A stretch of 13,918 bases of DNA from JABDGC01 sp964466595. GTDB taxonomy: Bacteria > Pseudomonadota > Gammaproteobacteria > DSM-16500. Position 1 is the first letter of the stretch, and each line of letters opens with the position of its first letter. Of this stretch, positions 5,876 through 12,768 are shown piece after piece. The notes under the pieces were generated by a model. The model did no database searches. It saw nothing but the letters and a program-made list of their open reading frames with translations, and was not told where the DNA came from. The stretch is from NCBI GenBank assembly GCA_964466595.1, contig CAYXNR010000055.1, positions 1 to 13,918 of the forward strand. Reading direction: 5' to 3'. Made by a program: the position numbers and the translations under genes.

Positions 5876-6224
5876 CGAGACCAATATGACAAATAAAGTA
5901 AAGATAGCTTTTGTTTTGCCAGAACCCCTTCAAAAAGATTTTAGATCACATATGGTACAAGCTGGATACGATTTAAAAGAAAAAAGCCGTTGGGTTTCAG
6001 AGGCAGTTGAGATGCTTTTAAACTTCAATGATTATGCTGATTTAGTCAAACTCAATGATGAAATGAGCGGGTTTGATAAGCTTGAATCAGTTGTTATAGA
6101 GCGTAGCTTAAAAAAACTGATGAATGAGGCGTCAGTAAATGTTCGCAAAAAATACCCTTCGATTGAAGGGGTTCAGAGCAGAATAGTAAGGACAGCGATT
6201 GTACAAAGGCTAATACGGGCGTAG
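5868..6224 (+). CDS. Small third protein of the par operon, possible ribbon-helix-helix
   Basis: 118 residues if it starts at ATG 5868, which overlaps the parB stop in the same style as parA/parB. It is 112 if it starts at ATG 5886, so the start is uncertain. I do not recognise the family. The N-terminus has a short strand VKIAFVLPEPLQ followed by two helices (KDFRSHMVQAG; KSRWVSEAVEMLLN), an arrangement compatible with a ribbon-helix-helix DNA-binding fold. The rest is helical and basic (ERSLKKLMNE, RIVRTAIVQRLIRA). As the last gene of a partition operon and followed at once by a terminator, it is a good candidate for the operon repressor or an accessory centromere binder. Lack of an HTH in ParA makes that role more plausible. 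This is inference from position and pattern. Confidence 0.75.
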   Translation: MHNETNMTNKVKIAFVLPEPLQKDFRSHMVQAGYDLKEKSRWVSEAVEMLLNFNDYADLVKLNDEMSGFDKLESVVIERSLKKLMNEASVNVRKKYPSIEGVQSRIVRTAIVQRLIRA

Positions 6225-6248
6225 AAAGTTCAGTCACTGAACTTTTAT
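6225..6248 (+). terminator. Rho-independent terminator of the par operon
   Basis: Nine-base arms AAAGTTCAG (6225-6233) and CTGAACTTT (6237-6245) with a three-base TCA loop run directly into TTTTATTT. The hairpin begins one base after the stop codon of the third par gene, so it should end the parA-parB-orf3 transcript and insulate rep. Confidence 0.85.
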
Positions 6249-6291
6249 TTAAGTTTTTGATTAATATTGATTTATTTAAAATTTAAATAGC

Positions 6292-6315
6292 TTAATGTTC
6301 CGCATGGAACATTAA
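6292..6315. promoter_or_regulatory. parS: Candidate parS centromere
   Basis: A perfect ten-base inverted repeat, arms TTAATGTTCC (6292-6301) and GGAACATTAA (6306-6315), surrounds GCAT. Its 16-base core at 6296-6311, TGTTCCGCATGGAACA, differs at only two central positions from TGTTCCACGTGGAACA, a form of the widespread chromosomal parS. It differs at four from TGTTTCACGTGAAACA. Position downstream of a ParB with CTP-binding motifs is typical. The centre is GCAT instead of the palindromic ACGT, which is unusual. It could alternatively be a rep operator. Confidence 0.62.
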
Positions 6316-6330
6316 AAAGAAAAGGCCAAG

Positions 6331-6354
6331 CCTGTAAAATGTGACGTTTACAGG
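6331..6354. promoter_or_regulatory. Inverted iteron operator upstream of rep
   Basis: A full copy of the AAA-type iteron lies on the minus strand at 6341-6354 (read on plus as GTGACGTTTACAGG). A half-copy CCTGTAAA at 6331-6338 faces it, giving an eight-base inverted repeat with TTTACAGG at 6347-6354. It sits 26 bases before the rep start. In Rep_3 plasmids such inverted iteron-like sites bind Rep dimers and repress rep transcription, limiting copy number. Confidence 0.8.
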
Positions 6355-6380
6355 ATAAGAATAAGAAAAAGGAGCATTTC

Positions 6381-7661
6381 ATGCTTGAACGCAAGAAGCA
6401 TTTAGAACTTAAAAAGCATGTGGCAACTATCCACTCAACGAATAAATTGAGTCTGTTACAAAGGAAAATTTCTAATGCCTTATTATTTAAGGCCTACGAT
6501 AATTTATTGGAAAAAGAAGAGCACCAGATTCATATCGGCGAGCTGTGCCGAATTATTGGATATAATAGCAATGATCACAAAATGATTAAGAAAGCTTTGG
6601 TTGAATTGCTTTCTACGGTTCTTGAATGGAATCTCGTAGATGGAGAAAGATTGAATAGCGAGAACGCAGGCATATGGAATGCTAGTTCAATCATTGCAGA
6701 TGCGAGTATAGATGGGGCTATTTGTACTTACTCCTACAGTAATAAAATGAAAAAACTCTTACATCATCCTGAGCTTTATGGGCGGCTTAATATGGCTGTC
6801 CAGGCAAAATTCCAATCAAGCTATGGATTAGCTCTCTATGAGAATTGTATTAGGTACCAAGATATTGGCCAGACCCCTTGGTTTGAGATTCTGAAATTTA
6901 GGAAATTGATGGGAGTAGAAGAAGGTAAATATAAAATATTTCGTGATTTTAAAACTCGAGTTCTTGATAAGGCAGTGGAAGAGGTAAATAAATATTCTCC
7001 AATAATGATTGATCCCCAGCTACGAAAACAAAGCCGCCAAGTAATGGCCATCCAATTCTGCATTAAACAATCAAAAAAATTATCATTGGTCGAAAGAATA
7101 CCTTCACTTGATGGCCAAGCAAAATTATCAGAAGTCTTAAAAGATAAACTTGGACTATCAAAAAAACAAATTTCAGAAACGCTATCTAAATACGATGAAA
7201 GCTATATACGGGAAAAAATTGAATTAATCGAGTCTTCTTCTTCATTCCAAGCTGGAAAAATCAAGAATCTGGCACGGTTCCTATTATGTGCTCTTAAGGA
7301 TGATTACCAGACTACAAAATCAAGCGCTGATAGAATAGGAAGAGAAAAAAAGAAAGCAGATCTAGACTTGAAAGAGCAAAAACGCCTACTCGAGGAAATT
7401 GAAAAGGAATATTCTGCTTACCGTGCGCAGACCATTGATCGGGCAATAGAGAGCCTTGATGTTGCTGAGAAGAAAAGATTTCTGGAAAAGTTTTTTCAAC
7501 ACTCAGCCGAATCAATTAAAACGGTACTAAAACTGCAACGAAGAAAGTATACAAAGGAAACAATTTTAAATTCCCCACAAATTAGGTCTTTGCTGAGACA
7601 ATTTGCTGAGCAAGAGTTAGATGGATTAATGATTATGTCGGTTGAAGAATTTAAATTATAA
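6381..7661 (+). CDS. rep: Rep_3-family replication initiator with long C-terminal extension
   Basis: A 426-residue initiator. ATG 6381 has an ideal ribosome site, GGAG six bases away. The N-terminal winged helix (about 20-130: NKLSLLQRKISNALLFKAY, then IHIGELCRIIGYNSND) and the second winged helix (about 140-230: SSYGLALYENCIRY, PWFEILKFRKLMGV, FRDFKTRVLDKAVEEVNKYS) fit the Rep_3/RepB-type initiators that bind iterons as monomers and operators as dimers. Usual length is about 230-350. Here the extra C-terminus has an IKNLARFLLCALKDDYQ segment (294-310) and a charged coiled coil (about 320-350: REKKKADLDLKEQKRLLEEI). That part may mediate dimerisation or handcuffing. Iterons at 3701-3820 and the inverted iteron in its leader are its likely targets. 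Confidence 0.92.
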   Translation: MLERKKHLELKKHVATIHSTNKLSLLQRKISNALLFKAYDNLLEKEEHQIHIGELCRIIGYNSNDHKMIKKALVELLSTVLEWNLVDGERLNSENAGIWNASSIIADASIDGAICTYSYSNKMKKLLHHPELYGRLNMAVQAKFQSSYGLALYENCIRYQDIGQTPWFEILKFRKLMGVEEGKYKIFRDFKTRVLDKAVEEVNKYSPIMIDPQLRKQSRQVMAIQFCIKQSKKLSLVERIPSLDGQAKLSEVLKDKLGLSKKQISETLSKYDESYIREKIELIESSSSFQAGKIKNLARFLLCALKDDYQTTKSSADRIGREKKKADLDLKEQKRLLEEIEKEYSAYRAQTIDRAIESLDVAEKKRFLEKFFQHSAESIKTVLKLQRRKYTKETILNSPQIRSLLRQFAEQELDGLMIMSVEEFKL

Positions 7662-7664
7662 TTT

Positions 7665-7679
7665 ACCAATGCTATTGGT
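7665..7679. repeat. Short hairpin between rep and the next gene
   Basis: ACCAAT (7665-7670) and ATTGGT (7674-7679) pair around GCT, four bases after the rep stop. The stem has six pairs and only two GC pairs, and TTTG rather than a T-run follows. It is at best an mRNA 3'-end stabiliser or a weak terminator. Confidence 0.35.
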
Positions 7680-7703
7680 TTGAATAGGCTTGAGGAGATC
7701 GCA

Positions 7704-8084
7704 TTGTCAAAATACTCTATTAAAGTAAGCCTTGCACAGGCAGAGCTTATTTCTCTGGCATTAGATATTTACTCTAGAATGGAAAGCGGCCAATTGGAAT
7801 GGATCTTTAGCATGATTTCATGGAAATACTACGAAAATTTAGAAACTGCTGAACCATTAATAAAAGACTTGAAAAAATTATTAACGGGTATGCAAAAAGG
7901 AAATCTTGGGATTGGCAATGTAAGTGAAAAAGCAAAAATGGCTTTCGATCTTCATCAGGTTATTCGTCATCGGCTATCCTGGGATGAAAATCCAGACGGA
8001 GGGGTAGCGGTGCATTTTAATAAACCTATGCAATGGAGTGGTGAACCACTCGCTAAAATTGATCGATTAAAAAATAACCAATAA
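7704..8084 (+). CDS. Conserved-looking plasmid protein of unknown function
   Basis: The likely start is TTG 7704, because GAGGAG (7692-7697) lies exactly six bases upstream; the frame stays open to an earlier TTG at 7680 with no ribosome site. This gives 126 residues. I do not recognise the family. The N-terminal half is helical (SLAQAELISLALDIYSRM, IFSMISWKYYENLETAEPLI). The C-terminal half contains AFDLHQVIRHRLSWDENPDGG and a strand segment VAVHFNKPMQWSGEPLAKI, which looks like a compact globular domain. It follows rep by 42 bases and may be co-transcribed, so a role in plasmid biology is possible. No catalytic motif is evident. Confidence 0.7.
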   Translation: MSKYSIKVSLAQAELISLALDIYSRMESGQLEWIFSMISWKYYENLETAEPLIKDLKKLLTGMQKGNLGIGNVSEKAKMAFDLHQVIRHRLSWDENPDGGVAVHFNKPMQWSGEPLAKIDRLKNNQ

Positions 8085-8109
8085 GAAGGTCACATATTTT
8101 TAATGCCAC

Positions 8110-8247
8110 ATGTTATTGATTGAGGTTTATGATGCTGGAATAAGTGCTGATTTGCTAAAACATAAACAAGCTGGCAATCCAGTGTGTGGATGGAAAAATG
8201 GTAAAGTTTATTGGATAAAACCTGAAAATATTCCCGTGAATAAGTAA
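8110..8247 (+). CDS. 45-residue peptide with HKQ/NGKVxWI motif, possibly a remnant
   Basis: ATG 8110 opens a 45-codon frame (MLLIEVYDAGISADLLK at the start, ending in KPENIPVNK). Its second half matches the end of the decayed frame at 1960-2097: LLxHKQxG, a Cys, W-x-NGKV-x-WI-x-P-x-NI. Conservation of protein sequence over a divergent DNA background suggests a real gene family of unknown role. There is no Shine-Dalgarno close to 8110 (GAAGG is about 19 bases away), so this copy may be an N-terminally truncated relic. Confidence 0.45.
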   Translation: MLLIEVYDAGISADLLKHKQAGNPVCGWKNGKVYWIKPENIPVNK

Positions 8248-8328
8248 TGAATAGTTTAGTCCTAATTCTTTTTCTTAAAAATCATTTCTTTGATTTTAAT
8301 CAAGATTGTTTATTGTAGAATTTTTAAT

Positions 8329-8343
8329 TCTAGTTAAGCTAGA
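8329..8343. promoter_or_regulatory. AbiE operator, distal copy
   Basis: TCTAG (8329-8333) and CTAGA (8339-8343) form an inverted repeat with a five-base spacer. The same arms and spacing recur at 8400-8414, 71 bases downstream. AbiEi proteins are known to repress their own promoter by binding paired inverted repeats, and these two fit that picture. Confidence 0.62.
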
Positions 8344-8370
8344 TTTTAATATGTTTTAATAAACCAAATA

Positions 8371-8399
8371 TTGAATTAGTTTTATATATAAGTTATAAT
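8371..8399 (+). promoter_or_regulatory. abiE promoter, probably leaderless
   Basis: TTGAAT (8371-8376), 17-base spacer, perfect TATAAT (8394-8399). The expected start, six to seven bases beyond the -10, falls on the ATG at 8406. There is no Shine-Dalgarno upstream of that ATG, which fits a leaderless transcript. The promoter lies between the two inverted-repeat operators. Confidence 0.7.
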
Positions 8400-8414
8400 T
8401 CTAGTATGACTAGA
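8400..8414. promoter_or_regulatory. AbiE operator, proximal copy over the start codon
   Basis: TCTAG (8400-8404), TATGA, CTAGA (8410-8414). The central bases contain the ATG of abiEi. The site abuts the -10 and covers the predicted transcription start, so a bound repressor would block initiation directly. Confidence 0.62.
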
Positions 8415-9185
8415 CTTAATAGAAATATATTAAACCATCTTATGGCACACATACCCTCGGGAACGGTATTAACCTCTAGGTGGCTAAAAAATCAAGGAAT
8501 ATCACCAAAATTAGCGTGGTGGTATGTCCATTCAAATTGGCTAACTCGGTTAGGTGCAGAGGCATATAAAAGAACGGGTGATGAAGTAGCATGGCCAGGC
8601 GCAATATGTGCTTTGCAAACACAGTTGAAATTGGATATCCATGTAGGTGGCATAACAGCGTTGCAATTGTTAGGCCAGGCTCATTACCTACCTGTGCAAG
8701 GGATAAACCAGATGACATTATTTGCAAACCCCGAAGCTAAATCTCCACGATGGCTCTTGAATGAGAAGGTATGGAAAGTACGGTTTAAAATATATAGAAC
8801 AGTTTTATTTTCTAAAAATTCAGATACCACCACCTTAGTTGAAAGACCAATAGAGGGGGTAAACTTGTTCCTTTCAAGTCCAGAACGAGCCATATTAGAA
8901 GTTCTGCATTTAGTTCCATGGGCGCAACCCTTCGATGAGGCTTTGCTATTAATGGAGGGCTTATCCCAGTTTCGTCCCCAAGTTGTACAAGCTTTATTAG
9001 AACAATGCCAATCAATAAAAGTAAAACGACTATTTCTGCATTTAGCGGAAAGATTTCAGTATCCCTACTTGGCTGACTTGGACATGAAAAAAATAGAATT
9101 AGGTCATGGAAAACGCATGATAGGTAAGGGGGGTAACTATGACCCAAAATATCAAATATCAGTGCCAAAGATCTCGGAGGAATAG
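8406..9185 (+). CDS. abiEi: AbiEi-family antitoxin/repressor (type IV TA)
   Basis: 259 residues. The N-terminal winged-helix domain (about 5-60: NILNHLMAHIPSGTVLTS, WLKNQGISPKLAWWYVHSNW) is typical of AbiEi antitoxins, which act as autorepressors. The larger C-terminal domain (about 65-235, including GGITALQLLGQAHYLP and LFLSSPERAILEVL) supplies the antitoxin function in this family. In type IV systems the antitoxin does not need to bind the toxin. The start at 8406 is supported by promoter geometry and by the inverted-repeat operator rather than by a ribosome site; an in-frame ATG also exists at codon 13. The gene ends in TAG directly abutting the GTG start of the toxin. Family assignment is confident from both proteins together. 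Confidence 0.9.
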   Translation: MTRLNRNILNHLMAHIPSGTVLTSRWLKNQGISPKLAWWYVHSNWLTRLGAEAYKRTGDEVAWPGAICALQTQLKLDIHVGGITALQLLGQAHYLPVQGINQMTLFANPEAKSPRWLLNEKVWKVRFKIYRTVLFSKNSDTTTLVERPIEGVNLFLSSPERAILEVLHLVPWAQPFDEALLLMEGLSQFRPQVVQALLEQCQSIKVKRLFLHLAERFQYPYLADLDMKKIELGHGKRMIGKGGNYDPKYQISVPKISEE

Positions 9186-10112
9186 GTGGAATATTCGCGC
9201 GGTTATTTTTCACAGGTTGAACTTTTATTAAGGGTCCTGCCAGTTATTAATGAACAAGATTGTTTTGCTTTGAAAGGTGGAACAGCGATAAATCTTTTTA
9301 TTCAAAATATGCCGAGATTAAGTGTTGATATTGACTTATCTTATTTGCCTATTGAACCACGGGAGGTATTTTTAGAGAATATTACCTTGGCATTATATGA
9401 TCTGGCACGAAATATTAAAAAAAGTGGAGCTGGGGCTTATAAAGTCAATGAAATTTTTACCCGCGATAAACAACTATCAAAATTAGTGGTGTTAAGTCCT
9501 GAAGCAAGAATTATTATCGAACCCAATCTTGTGCTGAGAGGATCTGTTTTTGAATGTGAGATGCATGATTTATGCCAGAGCGCGCAAAACCAGTTTTTGC
9601 GTTTTTGTAGAATAAAGACATTATCTGTTGCCGATCTTTATGGAGGAAAGATTTGTGCTGCTCTTGCTAGACAACATCCTCGGGATTTATTTGATGTAAA
9701 ATTGTTGTTAGAAAATAATGGCATCACTGAATCGATAAGACAAGCTTTTATTATTTATTTAGCGAGCAACTCTAAGCCGATACATGAAATTCTAAACCCC
9801 AATCCTAATTTACAAAACATAAAGAAAATATTTGAAGAAGGTTTTGCTGGTATGACACAGCTGGATGTTTCTTATGAGCAACTGATTGAGATAAAGCCGG
9901 TATTGATCAAGGAAATATTAGAAACGCTAACGAATAACGAGCGAAAATTCCTTTTATCCATTAAAAAAGGCGAACCTGATTGGTCATTGCTACCTATCCC
10001 AGGAATTGAAAAGTTGCCTGGATTGGCATGGAAAAAAATGAATGTTGGTAAAATGGATAGACAGAAGCACCTGGAAGCATTGGATAAATTGAAAAAGGTG
10101 CTGCAATTATAG
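9186..10112 (+). CDS. abiEii: AbiEii-family nucleotidyltransferase toxin (type IV TA)
   Basis: 308 residues from GTG 9186, immediately after the abiEi stop; GGAGG at 9176-9180 gives an ideal ribosome site. It belongs to the AbiEii/AbiGii nucleotidyltransferase group. Visible motifs are GGTAINL (31-37), the metal-binding pair in VDIDLSY (Asp48, Asp50), the LYGGKICA segment with Lys155, and RDLFD (166-170). AbiEii is bacteriostatic and needs NTP. The related MenT toxins add nucleotides to tRNA 3' ends, so translation block is a likely but unproven outcome here. All expected catalytic positions appear intact. The pair protects against phage by abortive infection and stabilises plasmids. Confidence 0.93.
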   Translation: MEYSRGYFSQVELLLRVLPVINEQDCFALKGGTAINLFIQNMPRLSVDIDLSYLPIEPREVFLENITLALYDLARNIKKSGAGAYKVNEIFTRDKQLSKLVVLSPEARIIIEPNLVLRGSVFECEMHDLCQSAQNQFLRFCRIKTLSVADLYGGKICAALARQHPRDLFDVKLLLENNGITESIRQAFIIYLASNSKPIHEILNPNPNLQNIKKIFEEGFAGMTQLDVSYEQLIEIKPVLIKEILETLTNNERKFLLSIKKGEPDWSLLPIPGIEKLPGLAWKKMNVGKMDRQKHLEALDKLKKVLQL

Positions 10113-10219
10113 TGAGACGCCTTTTAGGGATTTCCATTTTACCTTTATTATATTGATATAAGTCGGTTGTGCTTATAAAATCAGGCGTTCATATTATTTA
10201 ATCTGGATATATTTTAATT

Positions 10220-11143
10220 ATGCTTACTCATGCAAACCGGCAGAAACAATACGTCGACCCATCATCAGCTCAGACTTACAGTAATAATAATGATGTGCAA
10301 TTTAACCAAGGGAATGATTTTGTTGACAGATATGTGCACCTGATTAAAGGGCCTGTCTTGGATATTGGTTGCGGCACTGGTGAGCTGACCGCTCATATTG
10401 CAAATAAACTGAGTGTTCCTATAACAGGTATGGATATATCTGAGGCTAGAATCAAGTTTGCTAGCGAACAGCATGGGAGCAAAGAAATCAAGTTTGTAGT
10501 AGGGGATGCGACTGTGCTGCCAGTGTTGCAAGGTAGTTATAACACGATTGTATCGTTTAATGCCTTACATCATGTACCAAGCGAAAATCAGGTGCAGGTG
10601 TTTCAAGCGGCTAAAAAGGCATTAACACCGGATGGTGTAATTTTATTTCTTATCCCTGGCCGTAGCCAAGAGCTGCATGATGCAATTAATGAAACAGCAT
10701 CAAGCGAAGCTTGGAAAACATTATTTTCTGATTTTGATTTTTCAAAAGTTAGAACATACCAGACACCAGAATATTATACAAAATTAAGCAAAAGAGCTGG
10801 ATTTTATAATTGTGATGTGAGTGCAGAATGCGAGAAGGGTGGAAAAGAACTTGATGCAAAAGGTATGAAAGACTTTTTTAGTGGTTGGCTTCCGCATCTG
10901 GCCTATCTAAAAATTAAAATTACTGACCACAAAGAAAGAGAGCTATTACAAGAAAAATTCTTAAATGATATTGTGAAGATTTATTTTTCTAAAATGAAAA
11001 AGGGAATAAATGCTACGGTTAACCCTGCTATCACACAGAATAAAATAGTAGCCTTTGCCAGCAAAGCAGCTTTTTTTAATCGAGTAAAACCAATAACACA
11101 AAATAATATTTCTTCCGCTGTCAAGATGCGATCTCGGCTCTAG
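10220..11143 (+). CDS. Class I SAM-dependent methyltransferase
   Basis: 307 residues. Motif I VLDIGCGTGELT (46-57), acidic motif II ITGMDISEARIKFA (68-81), FVVGDATVLP (92-101) and the motif IV/V area VSFNALHHVP (111-120), then LTPDGVILFLIPG (135-147), define a complete methyltransferase core. It resembles the trans-aconitate/small-molecule methyltransferase type more than nucleic-acid methylases; the substrate is not identifiable. The C-terminal ~150 residues (WLPHLAYLKIKITDHKEREL and so on) form a helical cap typical of small-molecule methyltransferases. No clear Shine-Dalgarno precedes ATG 10220. The peptide deformylase gene follows 93 bases later, and they may be co-transcribed. There are no signs of decay. 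Confidence 0.87.
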   Translation: MLTHANRQKQYVDPSSAQTYSNNNDVQFNQGNDFVDRYVHLIKGPVLDIGCGTGELTAHIANKLSVPITGMDISEARIKFASEQHGSKEIKFVVGDATVLPVLQGSYNTIVSFNALHHVPSENQVQVFQAAKKALTPDGVILFLIPGRSQELHDAINETASSEAWKTLFSDFDFSKVRTYQTPEYYTKLSKRAGFYNCDVSAECEKGGKELDAKGMKDFFSGWLPHLAYLKIKITDHKERELLQEKFLNDIVKIYFSKMKKGINATVNPAITQNKIVAFASKAAFFNRVKPITQNNISSAVKMRSRL

Positions 11144-11236
11144 AGTTGCGAGGCTGTCAGAGCTGAAAATTAATTAAAGCAGCAACTAATATCAAAAAAG
11201 TACAATAAAAATTTATAACTAAATACGGAGAAGCTC

Positions 11237-12451
11237 ATGGTTTCATGTCGATTACTAAATAAGCTTGATTTGTACTGGGATAAGATAAATAAAGTAAATA
11301 TATCTACATTAAACCTAGAAGATTTATTTTTAATGCGGGTTGCTGCATTTAGATATATTGCGGATATGGATCCTGCTAAAAGAAAACAAGCAAGACAGTT
11401 TTTGATTGACACAATGACTCAATCTGAGAGTGAATATAGTTTTCCTAATAAAGAAAATTTCGTTAAAACCACTGAGAACTGGGAATATCCACAAATCATT
11501 GCACAACGCAGTGACGATATTCATGCAATTTTATATAAAATAAATTATTACCAAAAGGGTGTTCAACATACATTACACGAACTTTCTTTCTTCGAAAAGA
11601 GTAGAGATAATCAATACAAATTTACGCATAAATACGATTTGACGGCGTTATCAAAAAGGTATTTTAGAGCCACACAAGAGGTTCTTATACGCCAAATTGG
11701 CGATCCCGTCCTGCACCAAGAAGCTTTGGAAGTGACAGACTTTTCAGAAGTAGGTCAATCTCAAATGGATGTTCAGGCTAGAATATTAACAAGTGTCTTG
11801 GTAAAAACGGGTGGGGTCGGAATTGCAGCTAATCAGTGTTTGCAAGTTGAAAACCCATTGAAAATTATTATAGCGGGTGTGGACTATAATAACCCGGAGC
11901 ACGTGGCTAAAGCTATTGCACGTTATCCGACGACATTATTTCCACAAATGAAGACTTATATCAATCCCGTTATTCTCAATTTAAGTAAGGAACAAGAAGC
12001 ATTTGCAGAAGGGTGTTTGAGTGTACAAGGCGTATTTCGTGCCTCAGTATTAAGGCCATCTAAATTAACTATTGGTTATCAGGATGGCTCCGGATCACAG
12101 CAGATAAAAATTTTAAGCGGAAGTGATGCTAGGGTAATGTTACATGAAGTTGATCATATATTAAATGGGAAAGTGTATATTCAACGTATTATAGAAGAGC
12201 TATCTGTTGAGCAGTTAAATTTATTTTTAAAAGTGCTTGATTTTATATTGTCTCGGATAAAAGAAAATAAAGTAGAAAGTTCATTTTCATCACCCATGAT
12301 TGTTTTCAAAAGAGATGATAATAATGCACTGATTTTTGAGGAAAATGAATTACAGGATGCTCTTATTAAATTGCCTGATAATGTGATCAGTGGCATGCAT
12401 AAAAATGTGCAAGCTATGTTAAAAAAAAGAATACAACTGACGATGGATTAG
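11237..12451 (+). CDS. Peptide deformylase-like metalloenzyme with N-terminal extension
   Basis: 404 residues, about twice the usual 150-200 of peptide deformylases. All three signature motifs are present: GVGIAANQ (193-200), EGCLS (258-262, metal ligand Cys260) and HEVDH (303-307, ligands His303 and His307 with catalytic Glu304). The enzyme family removes the formyl group from N-terminal formyl-methionine. The domain begins near LIRQIGDPVL (150-159). Before it lie about 145 residues of unrecognised, mostly helical sequence (MVSCRLLNKLDLYWD, then a Trp/Tyr-containing middle), and after it about 85 residues including VESSFSSPMIVFKRDDNNALIF. ATG 11237 has GGAG six bases upstream, so the extension is translated. 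It could be an antibiotic-tolerant housekeeping duplicate, or a repurposed enzyme acting on a particular peptide. The extra domain favours the latter, but this is inference. Confidence 0.88.
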   Translation: MVSCRLLNKLDLYWDKINKVNISTLNLEDLFLMRVAAFRYIADMDPAKRKQARQFLIDTMTQSESEYSFPNKENFVKTTENWEYPQIIAQRSDDIHAILYKINYYQKGVQHTLHELSFFEKSRDNQYKFTHKYDLTALSKRYFRATQEVLIRQIGDPVLHQEALEVTDFSEVGQSQMDVQARILTSVLVKTGGVGIAANQCLQVENPLKIIIAGVDYNNPEHVAKAIARYPTTLFPQMKTYINPVILNLSKEQEAFAEGCLSVQGVFRASVLRPSKLTIGYQDGSGSQQIKILSGSDARVMLHEVDHILNGKVYIQRIIEELSVEQLNLFLKVLDFILSRIKENKVESSFSSPMIVFKRDDNNALIFEENELQDALIKLPDNVISGMHKNVQAMLKKRIQLTMD

Positions 12452-12559
12452 ATGTGTATAAAAGCCAGAAACCCAGGGCTAGACTTTGATGACATTGGAA
12501 ACTAGGTGCTTATAAGACAATAAAGCTCGCTAGCTATATCCCTTTTTGGGCATAATGGG

Positions 12560-12657
12560 TTTTATGTGATGGCTATGTGATTGAGAGAGTATTCTATAAA
12601 AAAATATTTAATAAAATCAAACACTTAATTTTATTTTTTATGTAATGGCTATGTGAT
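12560..12657 (+). repeat. Two direct repeats, each of paired ATGTGAT half-sites
   Basis: The 22-base units at 12560-12581 and 12636-12657 differ at one position. Each contains ATGTGAT, GGCT, ATGTGAT (the first half of the second unit reads ATGTAAT), so the half-sites are 11 bases apart on one helical face. The units are 76 bases apart and precede the small membrane-protein gene by 111 bases or more. They probably form a regulator-binding array, with the protein unknown. Confidence 0.6.
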
Positions 12658-12722
12658 AATAAGCTTAAATTAGATCACCTAACCTTAATTATTTTGGGAA
12701 TTAAAATTGGTCTCTCAAGCGT

Positions 12723-12737
12723 TAATACCAGGTATTA
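12723..12737. promoter_or_regulatory. 15-bp palindrome upstream of the membrane-protein gene
   Basis: TAATACC (12723-12729) and GGTATTA (12731-12737) are exact inverted arms around one A, 31 bases before the GTG at 12769. This spacing suits an operator at the promoter. The following TTTT is too short for a convincing terminator. Confidence 0.5.
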
Positions 12738-12768
12738 TTTTCCATTAGTGACAATTAGGTAAATTAAA

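Larger units (their letters stand above)
12452..12768. other. Intergenic region with tandem repeats and palindrome, no gene seen
   Basis: About 317 bases with no convincing coding frame. It contains the two 22-base direct repeats (12560-12581, 12636-12657) and the palindrome at 12723-12737, each listed separately. No strong terminator for the deformylase gene was found. The stretch ends at the GTG start of the small membrane protein. Confidence 0.5.

Noticed and set aside
12560..12657. CRP sites based on TGTGA
   Set aside because: The TGTGA half-sites are direct repeats 11 bases apart, not the inverted TGTGA-N6-TCACA arrangement CRP needs.
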